Source: Chloroflexota bacterium
GTDB taxonomy: Bacteria; Chloroflexota; Limnocylindria; Limnocylindrales; CSP1-4
Reading direction: 5' to 3'
Assembly (NCBI GenBank): GCA_025355255.1
Contig: JANYAA010000107.1
Location: forward strand, 1-6,228
DNA length: 6,228 bases
Shown: piece after piece, positions 6,209 to 6,228 of the stretch
Numbering within the stretch: the first letter of the stretch is position 1
Layout of the letters: each line of letters starts with the position of its first letter
The notes under the pieces: generated by a model
Database searches by the model: none
Told to the model about the DNA's origin: nothing
The model's input: the letters and a program-made list of their open reading frames with translations, nothing else
Program-made: the position numbers and the translations under genes

Positions 6209-6228
6209 CGCGATTGCCCGCCGATACG

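Overview
The window is high-GC bacterial DNA. Codons of the visible hoxH body carry G or C at about 96% of third positions by my hand count. The genes are those of an organism with anaerobic or facultatively anaerobic hydrogen metabolism. I cannot fix the phylum from the sequence; Actinomycetota, Chloroflexota or a related high-GC anaerobe would fit.

About 5.4 kb on the minus strand is a compact operon for a cytoplasmic, NAD(P)-linked bidirectional [NiFe]-hydrogenase of the group 3d (Hox) type. In transcription order it runs hoxE (5375 to 4842), hoxF fused to a GltD/NfnB-like flavoprotein (4845 to 1690), hoxU (1680 to 973), hoxY (973 to 443) and the first 106 codons of hoxH (319 to the window edge). 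The first four genes are tightly coupled: an ATGA overlap, a 9-nt gap whose ribosome binding site overlaps the previous stop codon and leads to a TTG start, and a TGATG overlap. Only the hoxY-hoxH junction is loose (123 nt).

The expected electron path is H2 at the Ni-Fe site of HoxH, the proximal cluster in HoxY, the Fe-S chain of HoxU, then FMN and the NAD(H) site of HoxF, with HoxE as an extra [2Fe-2S] subunit. The unusual part is HoxF. It is 1051 residues long because a complete FAD- and NAD(P)-binding module of the glutamate-synthase small-subunit family follows the NuoF core in the same reading frame. The polypeptide therefore has two flavin sites and two nucleotide sites. That raises the possibility of NADP+ as well as NAD+ reduction, transhydrogenation, or flavin-based electron bifurcation.

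A 332-bp intergenic region (5376-5707) separates this operon from a divergent plus-strand gene for a small CoA-binding Rossmann protein (5708-6172). The intergenic region holds a sigma-54-like element oriented toward the hydrogenase operon and a few short inverted repeats. The final 56 bases contain two GC-rich hairpins, one a perfect 16-bp palindrome, just after the CoA-binding gene. I saw no mobile elements, CRISPR arrays or RNA genes.
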